Source: Sutcliffiella sp. FSL R7-0096
Lineage (GTDB): Bacteria > Bacillota > Bacilli > Bacillales > Bacillaceae_I
NCBI RefSeq assembly: GCF_038595065.1
Contig: NZ_CP152003.1
Coordinates: 4,134,001-4,198,000, forward strand
Direction: 5' to 3'
DNA length: 64,000 nucleotides
Both the position numbers and the translations under genes were made by a program. The notes under the pieces are model-generated. The model worked only from the letters and a program-made list of their open reading frames with translations. It searched no databases and was not told the origin of the DNA. Positions 16,882 through 25,823 of this stretch are shown one piece after another (positions within the stretch are counted from its first letter, which is position 1; every line of letters begins with the position of its first letter).

Positions 16882-17882
16882 TTTCCATGGAACCCCCTTC
16901 GTGCAATGTAGATGAAGAATGGAGTTCCAATGATGGCTGTCATGACACCGACTGGGACCTCTTGAGGCATGATGACATAACGAGCACCAATATCCGCCGT
17001 CAACAGGAGAATGCCTCCTAGAATCCCACAGTATGGAGCAAGCCAGCGATGATCGTTCCCTACAAAGTAGCGCGCAACATGCGGAATGACGATGCCGATG
17101 AAGACAATGGGTCCTGCAATGGCAACCGCACCTCCCGCAAGGAGGATGATGATGACTGCTGCCGTTAATTTTACAATGCCTGTTTTCACTCCAAGACTTG
17201 TTGCCACATCATCCCCCATTGCAAGCAGGTTGATCTTTTTTCCTATAAAGAAGGAGGCAATCCAAGCAACCGCTATATAAGGAAGAACCGCGTAAACCAT
17301 ATTGAGGCTTCTCCCCTGAACAGAACCAGCAAGCCAGAAAAGCACTTGATCCAACGCAGTCTCATTTACAACAAGCAACCCCTGTGTAAGTGAGGAGAAC
17401 ATAGCAGCGAAAGCAGCCCCGGCAAGTGTAAGCTTCATAGGGGTCAGACCCTCCCGGCCAATGGAGCCGATGAAGTATACGGCGAATGCAGCAAGTGCGG
17501 CTCCCGCAAAAGCAAGCCAGGTGTATGTTTGCAACGAGGTGACAGAGAAAAAAGAGACCGCCACCACTACAAAAAAGCTTGCTCCCGCATTAATACCGAA
17601 GATACCCGGGGATGCCAATGGATTCTTGGTTAATGCCTGCATCCATAGGCCGGCAATTGCCAGGCTTCCGCCTACTATGGCGGCTATGATCGCCCTAGGA
17701 AGGCGAACAGATTGAATGATGATATGCTCATTGGATCCATCAAAATTGCGGAATGCATCAATCGCAAGTGACAGGCTCGTATTTGTATATCCATATATGA
17801 TGCTTGCCACAAAACTGAAGAATAATAGAATTACTCCTATGATCAATCCCAGTATTTTATGGCTATTTTTTTGGAGTAACAT
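16878..17882 (-). CDS. yfiZ: Siderophore ABC permease YfiZ-like (FecCD)
   Basis: A 334-residue FecCD permease with the conserved GPIVFIGIVIPHVARYFVG coupling motif. ATG 17882 is preferred over ATG 17921: a GAAGG site lies about 10 nt upstream of it, and translation from there begins with a normal N-terminal helix. It is the first gene of yfiZ-yfhA-yusV-reductase, divergent from the binding protein, with Fur boxes between. Confidence 0.9.
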   Translation of the reverse strand: MLLQKNSHKILGLIIGVILLFFSFVASIIYGYTNTSLSLAIDAFRNFDGSNEHIIIQSVRLPRAIIAAIVGGSLAIAGLWMQALTKNPLASPGIFGINAGASFFVVVAVSFFSVTSLQTYTWLAFAGAALAAFAVYFIGSIGREGLTPMKLTLAGAAFAAMFSSLTQGLLVVNETALDQVLFWLAGSVQGRSLNMVYAVLPYIAVAWIASFFIGKKINLLAMGDDVATSLGVKTGIVKLTAAVIIILLAGGAVAIAGPIVFIGIVIPHVARYFVGNDHRWLAPYCGILGGILLLTADIGARYVIMPQEVPVGVMTAIIGTPFFIYIARRGFHGK

Positions 17883-17926
17883 AATTGTGTACCTTCTATC
17901 TATATATAACTTTTTATCCACTTATA

Positions 17927-17955
17927 AGTTTAGGAGAATTAGGAGGAAGTGTCAA
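17927..17955 (-). promoter_or_regulatory. Probable promoter of the siderophore permease operon
   Basis: On the minus strand TTGACA (17955-17950), 17 bp, TAAACT (17932-17927). The first Fur box begins 7 bp upstream of the -35. Confidence 0.6.
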
Positions 17956-17961
17956 TGACTT

Positions 17962-17976
17962 TGAAAATCATTCTCA
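17962..17976. promoter_or_regulatory. Fur box 1
   Basis: TGAAAATCATTCTCA fits the 7-1-7 Fur box (TGATAATNATTATCA) at 13 of 15 positions. It sits between the two divergent -35 elements and could repress both directions when iron is replete. Confidence 0.85.
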
Positions 17977-17983
17977 AAAGTTA

Positions 17984-18012
17984 TTGACAACGTTTCTCAT
18001 CAAGCGTACTAT
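17984..18012 (+). promoter_or_regulatory. Promoter of the binding-protein gene
   Basis: TTGACA (17984-17989), exactly 17 bp, TACTAT (18007-18012), a good sigma-A promoter. Transcription would start near 18019. Confidence 0.8.
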
Positions 18013-18024
18013 TTATCTTGTGAA

Positions 18025-18039
18025 TGAAAATCATTATCA
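18025..18039. promoter_or_regulatory. Fur box 2
   Basis: TGAAAATCATTATCA matches the 7-1-7 Fur consensus at 14 of 15 positions. It lies just downstream of the predicted start, so the two Fur boxes bracket the promoter. Confidence 0.88.
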
Positions 18040-18061
18040 ATACTATACGGAGGCTACATAT

Positions 18062-19054
18062 ATGTTAAAGAACAAAAAGTTTTTCACATTATTTTTGCTT
18101 AGTTTAGTTACTTCCCTTGTGCTGGCAGCTTGCTCTGGCAACACTGCTAACAATGGTGGTCAAGAGAAAGATGCTTCTGGCGACGGAGAGGCACCTTCTG
18201 AGGAAACAGCTTATAAAGTGGAGCATGCAATGGGGACAGCTGAAATCGAAGGAACTCCTGAGCGTGTCGTCATTTTAACAAATGAAGGTACAGAAGCATT
18301 GCTTTCCATGGGTGTAAAACCTGTCGGAGCTGTTCAATCTTGGTTAGGTGACACTTGGTATGATCATATCAAAGCAGACATGGATGGCGTTGAAGTGGTT
18401 GGGACAGAAAGCGCGGTAAACCTTGAGGCGATTGCTGCACTACAGCCTGATTTGATTATCGGTAACAAACTTCGTCAAGAAGACGTGTATGAGCAACTGA
18501 ATGCTATTGCACCAACTGTTTTTGCTGAAACGTTAAAGGGAGATTGGAAAGAAAACTTCCAGCTTTACGCTAAAGCATTGAACAAAGAAGAAGAAGGTAA
18601 AAAAGTGATGGATGACTTTGATGCACGTGTTGTTGAAATGAGCGAGCAGCTTGGTGAAAAGAAAGAGCAGGAAGTATCGATTGTTCGTTTCACTGCTGGA
18701 GATGTTCGTATCTATCATAAAGATTCCTTCTCTGGAATCATTCTAGATCAGCTTGGATTTGCACGTCCAGAATCTCAAAATGTTGACGACTTTGCTGAAA
18801 TGAATGCAACAAAAGAAAGAATCCCTGCCATGGATGGCGACATCTTGTTCCACTTCTCTTATGAAACTGGTGATGGAGAAGCGACTAAAATTAAAGACGA
18901 ATGGTTGGAGGATCCTCTATTTAACAACCTGGAAGTTGCAAAAGCAGGTAATGTGCATGAAGTAAGTGATGCTGTATGGAACACTGCTGGTGGCGTACTT
19001 GCAGCGAACATCATGTTGGATGATATTGAAGACGTGTTTTTAGGGGAAGAGTAA
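18062..19054 (+). CDS. yfiY: Siderophore-binding lipoprotein, YfiY-like
   Basis: A 330-residue periplasmic-binding-type lipoprotein. It has a signal peptide with lipobox LAAC (about residues 19-22), then a FecB/BtuF-type fold with a long helical backbone. VKHAMG-like N-terminus, ERVVILTNEGTEALLSMG and LQPDLIIG are family marks; the sequence resembles YfiY, the ferri-schizokinen/arthrobactin receptor. ATG 18062 follows CGGAGG. It is divergent from its permeases and under two Fur boxes. Confidence 0.9.
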   Translation: MLKNKKFFTLFLLSLVTSLVLAACSGNTANNGGQEKDASGDGEAPSEETAYKVEHAMGTAEIEGTPERVVILTNEGTEALLSMGVKPVGAVQSWLGDTWYDHIKADMDGVEVVGTESAVNLEAIAALQPDLIIGNKLRQEDVYEQLNAIAPTVFAETLKGDWKENFQLYAKALNKEEEGKKVMDDFDARVVEMSEQLGEKKEQEVSIVRFTAGDVRIYHKDSFSGIILDQLGFARPESQNVDDFAEMNATKERIPAMDGDILFHFSYETGDGEATKIKDEWLEDPLFNNLEVAKAGNVHEVSDAVWNTAGGVLAANIMLDDIEDVFLGEE

Positions 19055-19062
19055 TATTGAGG

Positions 19063-19097
19063 GAGCTGGCACTTGTTGTGTGCCGGCTCTTTTTTTG
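19063..19097 (+). terminator. Rho-independent terminator after yfiY
   Basis: GAGCTGGCAC / GTGCCGGCTC stem with a 7-nt loop followed by eight T. Confidence 0.92.
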
Positions 19098-19101
19098 TTT
19101 T

Positions 19102-19288
19102 TGGTTCTGTAAAAGCATACTTTTGTTTTTTGTAGCAACCTAGCTGTTGATTGGAGCAATAGGCGAAGACTCCTGAGGGAGATAGCGTTTTAGGGGAGAC
19201 CCCGCAGGCGCAAGCCGAGGAGGCTCCCCAAACGCCCCTAGGAAAGCGAAGCCTAGTGCGGAAATCAACAGTGGTGTTTAACAGAGCC
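19102..19288 (-). repeat. R1 interspersed repeat, full-length copy E (reverse)
   Basis: About 187 bp from GGTTCTGTAAAAG to TTTAACAGAGCC, directly after the yfiY terminator. It contains CAGCTGTTGATTGG-like and AAATCAACAG arms. It takes up much of the 404-bp gap 19055-19458, the rest being AT-rich with a weak terminator. Confidence 0.85.
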
Positions 19289-19405
19289 TTGTTTTCTAAG
19301 CTTTTTGGAGTCCGTACAAGTGATAAATTCAAGTAAACGGACATTTATGGTGCATCTCCTCCGACAACCCCTTCCTATTCCCAAAATTCTGTGGTCAATC
19401 AAAAC

Positions 19406-19434
19406 CAAAAAAAAGAGGACCCGAGAGCCCCCTC
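19406..19434 (-). terminator. Possible terminator of the secreted nuclease gene
   Basis: On the minus strand a GAGG.../...CCTC hairpin is followed by TTTTTTTT about 25 bp past the stop. Confidence 0.5.
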
Positions 19435-19458
19435 CTGCAAACATATTAACTTACAATA

Positions 19459-22400
19459 CTATTGAATCTCACTTCTCTCCACTACGGTACCTTCCGCATC
19501 TTTCACCACTACCGTCAGCGTATAGCGTTGACCAGTATGGTTGGCAGGAATTGCAACGTCCGCATTAAACACTTCTTCACTCTCTCCTGTCACTTCATAG
19601 GCTTCTTCAGAAGAATGTTTCACTCTGCCATGCTTGTCCACTAACTCCACAGAAACCGTGAACTCACGAGTATCGCGAACATGGTTAGCAATCGTAGTGC
19701 TGACTGTTACATCAGACTTGCTTTCAAGTTTCTTCAACTCTTTTCCTTTTGCATCAAGGAATCTGTTCTCAACCGTATACTTCACTTCCGGCTCTTCGTA
19801 GGAGTCTTCCTCGTATTCCACAATATCAGCTACGCCACGAGGCTTAAGTTGAATCACTCCATTAAAGTTCCCGGAAATACCTGTCACAGTAACCAGGTCT
19901 CCATTTTCAAAGGTGAAGTCACTGAATACTAGGCCAGTACGGTTATCCACACGGACCACTACAGATTCTCCATCCTTCGTTGCCACAAATTCAAAAGTAC
20001 CAAAATTATTAACGCTCTTAAGCTCTGAAATTTCCACACCCTCAACAGATACTAGCTCCCCTTCGTTCGAGCTGCCAAGTTCTGCTGGCGTCACCACTTG
20101 AGCTGCAGGTACATCAGCAGTGCCAGTCTTTTCAAATGCAGTCAAAGAACCGATCTGGAACTCACCATTATAAGAGCCGACGGTACCTGTCACTTTTACC
20201 ACATCACCTGGAACTACATCCTCAGCGTTTTGGAATACGTACGTTCCAGCTGTTTCATCCTGTACATAGAATCCTTTTTGGCCCCATGCACCAGAAATTG
20301 TCGTAACCACACCCTCAATCGTTACCACACTGCCGTTTGCAGCTTCTCTAGCTTCTGCGATCGTCACTGTCCCGATGTCGCCGCCAGGCTCGCCCACTTC
20401 AGAGATGCGCCCTTCTGCTGCATAGTTGATTGGTCCGTCAAAACTGCGAACAAAATTCACTGTTGCTTCTAAGTCTTCCGGTCCTGTCACAGGGTTTTTG
20501 CCAAGTTCTCCGATAGGACGATACTTGCTTCCTGTGGACGTTGCCATAAAGTTGTTTGTTACAACCGTATATGTTGCTTCCTTATCGATTGGTGTTCCGT
20601 CAGGGAAAGTGATATCTACCACTTTGTAAGTGGAACCATCCCACGTATAGTGGAAACCAGCAATACTGTAGTCTGGTCCATATGGAGCCTGAAGTTGTGC
20701 ATTCATGATTGTATACAGATCTGCACCTTTAATCTCAAGCTTCATTAACACATTGTTAAATGGCTGGATGTTAAACAACTCGCCCCAAGTGATGTCCCCT
20801 TGATTTAGATTGTCACGGATTCCGCCGCCATTCATCAAGGCAAAGTCCGCATCCATTTCTGCTTTCATGCCATCTGCAATAAGGTTTCCAAGAGCATTAT
20901 CGCCAACCTCACCGCGAACGCCATATCCGCCTTCCATTGCTACTTCCGCAAATCCGACCACTTCATTCAAAATAGGCGCAATGCGATTTTCATAGTTTGC
21001 AAGAATTTCCGTTACAACTGGATCTGGATCCATTTTGCTTTGATCAACGAATACAATTTCTGCTTCCTTGTTTACGATATCGCCTGTTTCCGGATCGATT
21101 TCAAGGTCTACTGCAGAAAATGCTTTTCCATAATCCAATGCTTGGACAATCAGTTTGTTGTCCACCATTGCATTTACGATTTCGTGGTTATGTGCTGCAA
21201 AAATAACGTCCACTTCATCATCCACATTCTTCGCAAGGTTTGCCGCGTCCCCAGTAGCCGTTTCCCCTGATTGGGATGCCGGCATATGGGAAAGTACCAC
21301 AATCGCTTTGATTCCTTGCTCTTTCAATTCATCAGTCGCTTCATTGACTGCCTGTACTTCATTCGTAAACGTGATATCCTGGATGCCATCCGGGATTACC
21401 ATATTCAATGTCGCTGTTGTGTTTACACCGATAAAGCCGATTCGTTCACCGCCAACCTCTAAAATTTCATAAGGAGGCAGGAAGGTTTCACCGGAGTCTT
21501 TCCAAACACAGTTGGCACAAACATTCGGGAAGTTCATCCCTTGATAACCTTCTGTTCCTTTACCTTCCGGATGGTCTCCGCCATTTACCATACGTAAGAA
21601 TTCTTCTGTACCCTCGTCAAACTCATGGTTTCCGACAGTACCAATATCAAATCCGATTTCATTCATGATTTCAACAACCGGCTCATCTTGAAGCAATGCC
21701 GCAACAGGGGAGCTTCCTCCGATCATGTCACCAGCATGGACGATTAAAGTATTTGGATTCTGTTCTCTACGGTCTTTTAAATAAGCGGATACATAATCCA
21801 TGCGGCCTGCAGCTGCAATGCCATAGTCTCTTGATAAATCATATGTTTGATCAATTTTACCGTGTAAATCATTCATTCCTAGAAGTTGCACGGACACTAG
21901 CTCGCCTGGATTTGGATTCGGTTCTTCTCCATCTTCAGCGAGTGTGAAACCAGCTGCCAGTGCCTCCGCTTCATTCCAGAAGAAGATGCGCTTCTCAACA
22001 GGTACCTTTTCCCATTCAGTAGGCTGTACATATTCTTTTGTATCAGAGTTTCCAACCGGTTTGTTTAATGGGTTATTTTCATAGCGTGCACGGAAGAATG
22101 TTGGTAGCTCAAGTAATGGATCCTCTTCGCTCCAGATTCCTTTCCCCGCATCCTTCGCTTCCTTCACGGCAGCCTGGAATTCGTTATACTCCTCTTCCGG
22201 ACCTATCGGCCAGATGAAATAAGTCACTGCGAAACCTTCTCTTGCCATTTCAAGGTTAGTGTTCAAACGGTCTTCTTTACGTAAAACTTGAGCCAAAATC
22301 CGTCCGTAATTGTCAGTAGGCTCATCGCCGATTTTTAAAATAACTTCATCACCGGCTTTTAATAAAGATTGCATGTGTTCTGTGGCACGTTTTCCATGAT

Positions 22401-23646
22401 CCATCTGATTCTGATCAAGGTCGTTTCTGATAGAATGATAGGTTTCCGGCGTATCGATATTTACATAACGAACGCTTTGAGAACCGAATAATGGAGATGT
22501 GATACGTATCGTATCGCCATCCGTTACACGCTCTACAACCGCAGGATATTCCCCAGCTGCACTTGGTGGTTCAGGTTGTTCTGACGCCAATACGATATCG
22601 GACGCTTTTCTCGGTAAAATTTGATAGGTATTGTATTGGCTAAGGATAGCAGTAATCTCATACCACTTACCTGCTTCCAATGCATCAATCGCATTCGTAC
22701 CCTCCATCACACGTAATGTAGTGGAGTTAAAATCATTATCCGTCAATGTTACATTATATCCGCCACCAGCCGGAGAAGATGGCTTGTTGGATACATAACC
22801 TGTTACTGTTACAAGCTGGCCCTCTAAAGGTTCCGCCACAGTTGCAGATTGAAGGTCTTCAATAGTAATAGGTGTTGGTTCTGGAAGTGCTTCATTTTCT
22901 GCTAAAATTTCTATGCCATTGGAATTCGGCATGATTTCAAGCAGACCGTTATAAAGGGCGATTTTCCCTCTCACTTCTACTTTTTGCCCTTCTACAAGGT
23001 TAGGGAAACCTGATAAACTATTGGAAAACAAATTGATCCCCGCTGTTTCATCTTGTATGTAAGTGGATAGCTTCCCACCGCCAATTGCTGCATTGTCTGC
23101 TGTGACAACACCTTGAACGATGACTTCTTGTCCTACATTTTTCGTGCGCGCTTCAGCAAGTGTGATTAGTTCCGGTTCTGCTGGAGGTACAGGGTCCTGG
23201 CCGCCGTCGATGATGGTGAAAGCGGTTGGGCTTCTTAAACCTGGTACTGAAAAATACGCTTCAAGTGAACCAGTAATTTGAATTTTTGCGTGGTAGTTAC
23301 CCGGATTATCAACAAGGTTTAGTGCTGTCCTAATTGAATTATTAGGTAGTTGGACTGGTAGCATTTTTCTAATGTCTGTTTCATTCGGGGAGTCTGCAAA
23401 TGCTAGATTAGTAGCTTGGGCCCATGGAGCTTCCAAATCAAAATTATTGGTGGACACAACCGTCCCCACAATATACCCCTCTACATTCGCCGTTCCGCTA
23501 TTATTGGCAATTGCTTGCTCCACTGTAATAGCCGTTGATTGGTTCTCTGCCGCATAAGTTGTAATGTTCATAGCTGGCAAAAGATTAGAGAATACTAATA
23601 TGAAAGCTAATAGAATCATGACAACTCTTTTAGAATGATGTCGCAT
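19459..23646 (-). CDS. YhcR-like secreted multidomain nuclease / 5'-nucleotidase
   Basis: A 1395-residue exported protein. Signal peptide 1-33 (ends TTYAA). Three OB-like domains follow at about 40-355. A staphylococcal-nuclease domain lies at about 365-510 (VTDGDTIRI, VRYVNIDTPET). A calcineurin-like 5'-nucleotidase domain lies at about 585-880 (MNDLHGK near 590, GDMIGG, GNHEFDEG near 670), with its C-terminal substrate domain at about 895-1075 (NGGGIRDNL). Two more OB-like domains (1090-1290) and a C-terminal beta domain follow. The order matches B. subtilis YhcR, but I see no LPXTG/sortase signal or terminal hydrophobic anchor. It is probably released, to degrade extracellular DNA/RNA and recover nucleosides and phosphate. 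GGGAGG precedes the ATG. Confidence 0.88.
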   Translation of the reverse strand: MRHHSKRVVMILLAFILVFSNLLPAMNITTYAAENQSTAITVEQAIANNSGTANVEGYIVGTVVSTNNFDLEAPWAQATNLAFADSPNETDIRKMLPVQLPNNSIRTALNLVDNPGNYHAKIQITGSLEAYFSVPGLRSPTAFTIIDGGQDPVPPAEPELITLAEARTKNVGQEVIVQGVVTADNAAIGGGKLSTYIQDETAGINLFSNSLSGFPNLVEGQKVEVRGKIALYNGLLEIMPNSNGIEILAENEALPEPTPITIEDLQSATVAEPLEGQLVTVTGYVSNKPSSPAGGGYNVTLTDNDFNSTTLRVMEGTNAIDALEAGKWYEITAILSQYNTYQILPRKASDIVLASEQPEPPSAAGEYPAVVERVTDGDTIRITSPLFGSQSVRYVNIDTPETYHSIRNDLDQNQMDHGKRATEHMQSLLKAGDEVILKIGDEPTDNYGRILAQVLRKEDRLNTNLEMAREGFAVTYFIWPIGPEEEYNEFQAAVKEAKDAGKGIWSEEDPLLELPTFFRARYENNPLNKPVGNSDTKEYVQPTEWEKVPVEKRIFFWNEAEALAAGFTLAEDGEEPNPNPGELVSVQLLGMNDLHGKIDQTYDLSRDYGIAAAGRMDYVSAYLKDRREQNPNTLIVHAGDMIGGSSPVAALLQDEPVVEIMNEIGFDIGTVGNHEFDEGTEEFLRMVNGGDHPEGKGTEGYQGMNFPNVCANCVWKDSGETFLPPYEILEVGGERIGFIGVNTTATLNMVIPDGIQDITFTNEVQAVNEATDELKEQGIKAIVVLSHMPASQSGETATGDAANLAKNVDDEVDVIFAAHNHEIVNAMVDNKLIVQALDYGKAFSAVDLEIDPETGDIVNKEAEIVFVDQSKMDPDPVVTEILANYENRIAPILNEVVGFAEVAMEGGYGVRGEVGDNALGNLIADGMKAEMDADFALMNGGGIRDNLNQGDITWGELFNIQPFNNVLMKLEIKGADLYTIMNAQLQAPYGPDYSIAGFHYTWDGSTYKVVDITFPDGTPIDKEATYTVVTNNFMATSTGSKYRPIGELGKNPVTGPEDLEATVNFVRSFDGPINYAAEGRISEVGEPGGDIGTVTIAEAREAANGSVVTIEGVVTTISGAWGQKGFYVQDETAGTYVFQNAEDVVPGDVVKVTGTVGSYNGEFQIGSLTAFEKTGTADVPAAQVVTPAELGSSNEGELVSVEGVEISELKSVNNFGTFEFVATKDGESVVVRVDNRTGLVFSDFTFENGDLVTVTGISGNFNGVIQLKPRGVADIVEYEEDSYEEPEVKYTVENRFLDAKGKELKKLESKSDVTVSTTIANHVRDTREFTVSVELVDKHGRVKHSSEEAYEVTGESEEVFNADVAIPANHTGQRYTLTVVVKDAEGTVVERSEIQ

Positions 23647-23772
23647 TTGTTTTCCTCCCTCTATAAATATTGATATATCAACGGTTTGACCCGTTGGTGG
23701 GATGTCAAAAAAATATTTTTCGACATACTCCCTAACAGATATTAATAAATTTGTGATTCTCTTACATTTGGT

Positions 23773-23872
23773 GGGTACGCTACGCGGTCACTACTGGGTA
23801 ATGATGGTAAAGTAGTGATCATTGGATATACGATGCACAATGGATCTCTGCGTAGCTTATGATGACGTACCC
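23773..23872 (-). ncRNA. Candidate bridge RNA (seekRNA) of the IS110 element
   Basis: A 100-bp non-coding stretch 3' of the transposase folds on paper into nested stems. GGGTAC (23773) pairs with GTACCC (23867) and GCTACGC (23779) with GCGTAGC (23850). GGTCACTAC (23786) pairs with GTAGTGATC (23812) around a 17-nt loop. GATCATTG (23817) pairs with CAATGGATC (23838), with a bulged G, around a 13-nt loop; the last two share GATC and are alternatives in part. IS110-family recombinases use a non-coding RNA from an element end with internal loops that choose donor and target. Strand is assigned by that analogy. Confidence 0.5.
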
Positions 23873-24035
23873 TCCCATGTCTCTGGGCATCAGTGTGCCT
23901 ACATTCCTTCGTTCGGTCTAGTCATAAGGCAGAGGCTAGCGAAGCTCCTTTAGGGACTCGAGGTCGAATGGAAAAAATAGTGCCAGCTTCTCCGTGTCAT
24001 CCTGTTGTCTAGGTCTTTAAAGGGGATGCAGGACT

Positions 24036-25313
24036 TTACATAGCCTCTGCGAGACTAGGAATATCCCTCATCATTCGCTTTGCGTCAAACGCTTTGTGCT
24101 TCGTGCTGATTCCATGGAGAACTTTTAAGAGTTTTCCGCATAGGACCACGATGGATTGCTTCTTGCGTAACGGATTATCCTTACGGTTTGTGTAGTAATC
24201 ATGGAGCCTTTTAAAAGCTTCATTATGGCGAATCATCGGCATCATCACTCGGAATAGGAGGGAACGAAGCTTTCTTCTGCCCCTTTTGGAGATTCGCTTT
24301 TGTCCTTTGTGCTGGCCGGAGGAATTTTCCCGTAATGTCAATCCCGCGAGTTTGATTAGTTGGCGTGGATCTTCATAGTGAGAAAAGCTTCCGATTTCAG
24401 CTAGTAAATCGACAATCGTGGTATCTCCAAGTCCAGGAACCGTTGAGAGCCATTCGTATTCTACTGATGTTTGGATAAGTTCAACCAGGTGCTGCGTAAT
24501 GCTTTCAATCTCTTGTTCTAACTGGTGGTAACGGCGAACGAGTGTGGCAATTTCCATACGGGCCATCTCCCGTCCTTCTGTTACCCCGATCGAGTCTGAA
24601 GCGAGTTCTATCAGTCGTATGGCTTTCGGCCTTTGGGGGGATTTGAGCCCCTCGACCTTACGGTAAAGTGCCAATACTTCATCCGGTTGTTTCTGATGAA
24701 GATCGGCCGGAAATGGTGTGCACTCCAGGACAGCCATTGCCATCTTTCCGAATGTCGGAAAGACCTGGGTGAACTCAGGAAAATAGCGATCCAGCCAGCG
24801 AATGACCATGTTTTTGACGGCACCCAGTTCCTCTGTCAACTTGCTTCTGAACGTTGAACCCACACGGAGTTCAGCCTCCACATCCTTTAGGATACGAGGA
24901 TAACTGAAGCGTCCATCTTTAATCAGGCGAGCGATAACTAACGCATCTTTACGGTCATGTTTGGTTGGCAAGTTGTCATCCAATTCTTTTGACCGCTTAA
25001 CGTGCATAGGATTGGTCATCACCAGGGGAATGCCTCGTTCCTCAAGGAAATAGGCTAGATTAAGCCAGTAATGGCCGGTAGGTTCAATCCCGACAATGAC
25101 CTCCGTCTTTTCGTATTCTTTCATGGCAGCCAAAATACGCTCGTAAAAACGATCAAAACCGTCGCTAGACTGTAATACCGAAAAAGATTTTTGAAGCACA
25201 CGCCCACGGTCATCGACAAAGCAGGCGAAGTGTTTCCGCTTTGCAATATCGATTCCGACTACAAGTGTATTTTCGGTGACTTGATTTATCTTCTGATTTT
25301 GTTTAAAATCCAT
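24036..25313 (-). CDS. IS110-family DEDD transposase
   Basis: A 425-residue serine/DEDD recombinase. The RuvC-like N-terminal domain shows VGIDIAKRKH (Asp), VGIEPTGHYW (Glu) and KHDRKDALVIARL (Asp pair). The C-terminal Transposase_20 domain shows STVPGLGDTTIVDLLAEIG, and NSSGQHKGQKRISKRG with the candidate catalytic Ser. All motifs are intact, so it may be active. AAGGAGG lies just upstream of the ATG. The long non-coding 3' end is the arrangement of the IS1111 group; group membership is inferred. Confidence 0.93.
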   Translation of the reverse strand: MDFKQNQKINQVTENTLVVGIDIAKRKHFACFVDDRGRVLQKSFSVLQSSDGFDRFYERILAAMKEYEKTEVIVGIEPTGHYWLNLAYFLEERGIPLVMTNPMHVKRSKELDDNLPTKHDRKDALVIARLIKDGRFSYPRILKDVEAELRVGSTFRSKLTEELGAVKNMVIRWLDRYFPEFTQVFPTFGKMAMAVLECTPFPADLHQKQPDEVLALYRKVEGLKSPQRPKAIRLIELASDSIGVTEGREMARMEIATLVRRYHQLEQEIESITQHLVELIQTSVEYEWLSTVPGLGDTTIVDLLAEIGSFSHYEDPRQLIKLAGLTLRENSSGQHKGQKRISKRGRRKLRSLLFRVMMPMIRHNEAFKRLHDYYTNRKDNPLRKKQSIVVLCGKLLKVLHGISTKHKAFDAKRMMRDIPSLAEAM

Positions 25314-25342
25314 GTTGGAGTCCTCCTTGGTTACCTAAGTTA

Positions 25343-25405
25343 GGGGTCAATTCGGTGCACGATTTGACACCCCGTATCATACCAAGAGGGCTCTTTTTTG
25401 TTCAA
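25343..25405 (-). promoter_or_regulatory. Transposase promoter and leader hairpin
   Basis: On the minus strand TTGAAC (25405-25400), 18 bp, TATGAT (25381-25376). A hairpin GGGGTGTCAA / TTGACCCC (25373-25343) lies at the predicted 5' end of the message and may limit translation. The stretch from 25433 to about 25820 is AT-rich and I see no gene in it. Confidence 0.55.
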
Positions 25406-25823
25406 GTCCCCGAAAATCCTTCTAACAGGAATGCTCCTTTATAATAGTTGGACGTCGTACACTTTCCCAATATACGTGAACTGTGTAAACGCATTGTTGT
25501 TTTGCAGTAAAGCAATTGTAAAAATTCTTTAAAGTCTAACAACTTCAACTATATTATGCAGGACGTTCATTAAAGTGGACATACGACATATTAACCTAAT
25601 TTGCTACACTGAATAGTCCAATAGTTTCAAAAATAATCAGAATAATAGGTTTTTTGTCACATTAAGGGATATATTAACAATATTGAGTTGTAATATCTGA
25701 AATAAAAAACCATCCCCTCAGCTAGCATGAGAGAAACGGTCACCTATATCTAGTGATTTTTGAATTCCAGCACTCCCCCATCAATCTCGAGAGAAATAGA
25801 AACGTTTGTAAATAAAAGAAGCA

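Larger units (their letters stand above)
23700..25432 (-). mobile_element. IS110-family insertion sequence (ends approximate)
   Basis: One DEDD transposase gene flanked by non-coding ends, a short 5' end with promoter and hairpin and a long structured 3' end. The family lacks typical terminal inverted repeats and long target duplications, so exact ends cannot be set from one copy. CTAACAG occurs near 23733 and near 25427 and may reflect the junctions. The element separates the nuclease gene from whatever lay upstream. Confidence 0.7.

Noticed and set aside
23703-23726. TGTCAAAAAAATATTTTTCGACA near-palindrome as an IS end
   Set aside because: It lies in the probable promoter region of the nuclease gene, and no matching sequence is seen at the other side of the element.
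25495-25510. cre-like TGTAAACGCATTG downstream of the IS
   Set aside because: It lacks the conserved T and the WCA end and has no gene to control.
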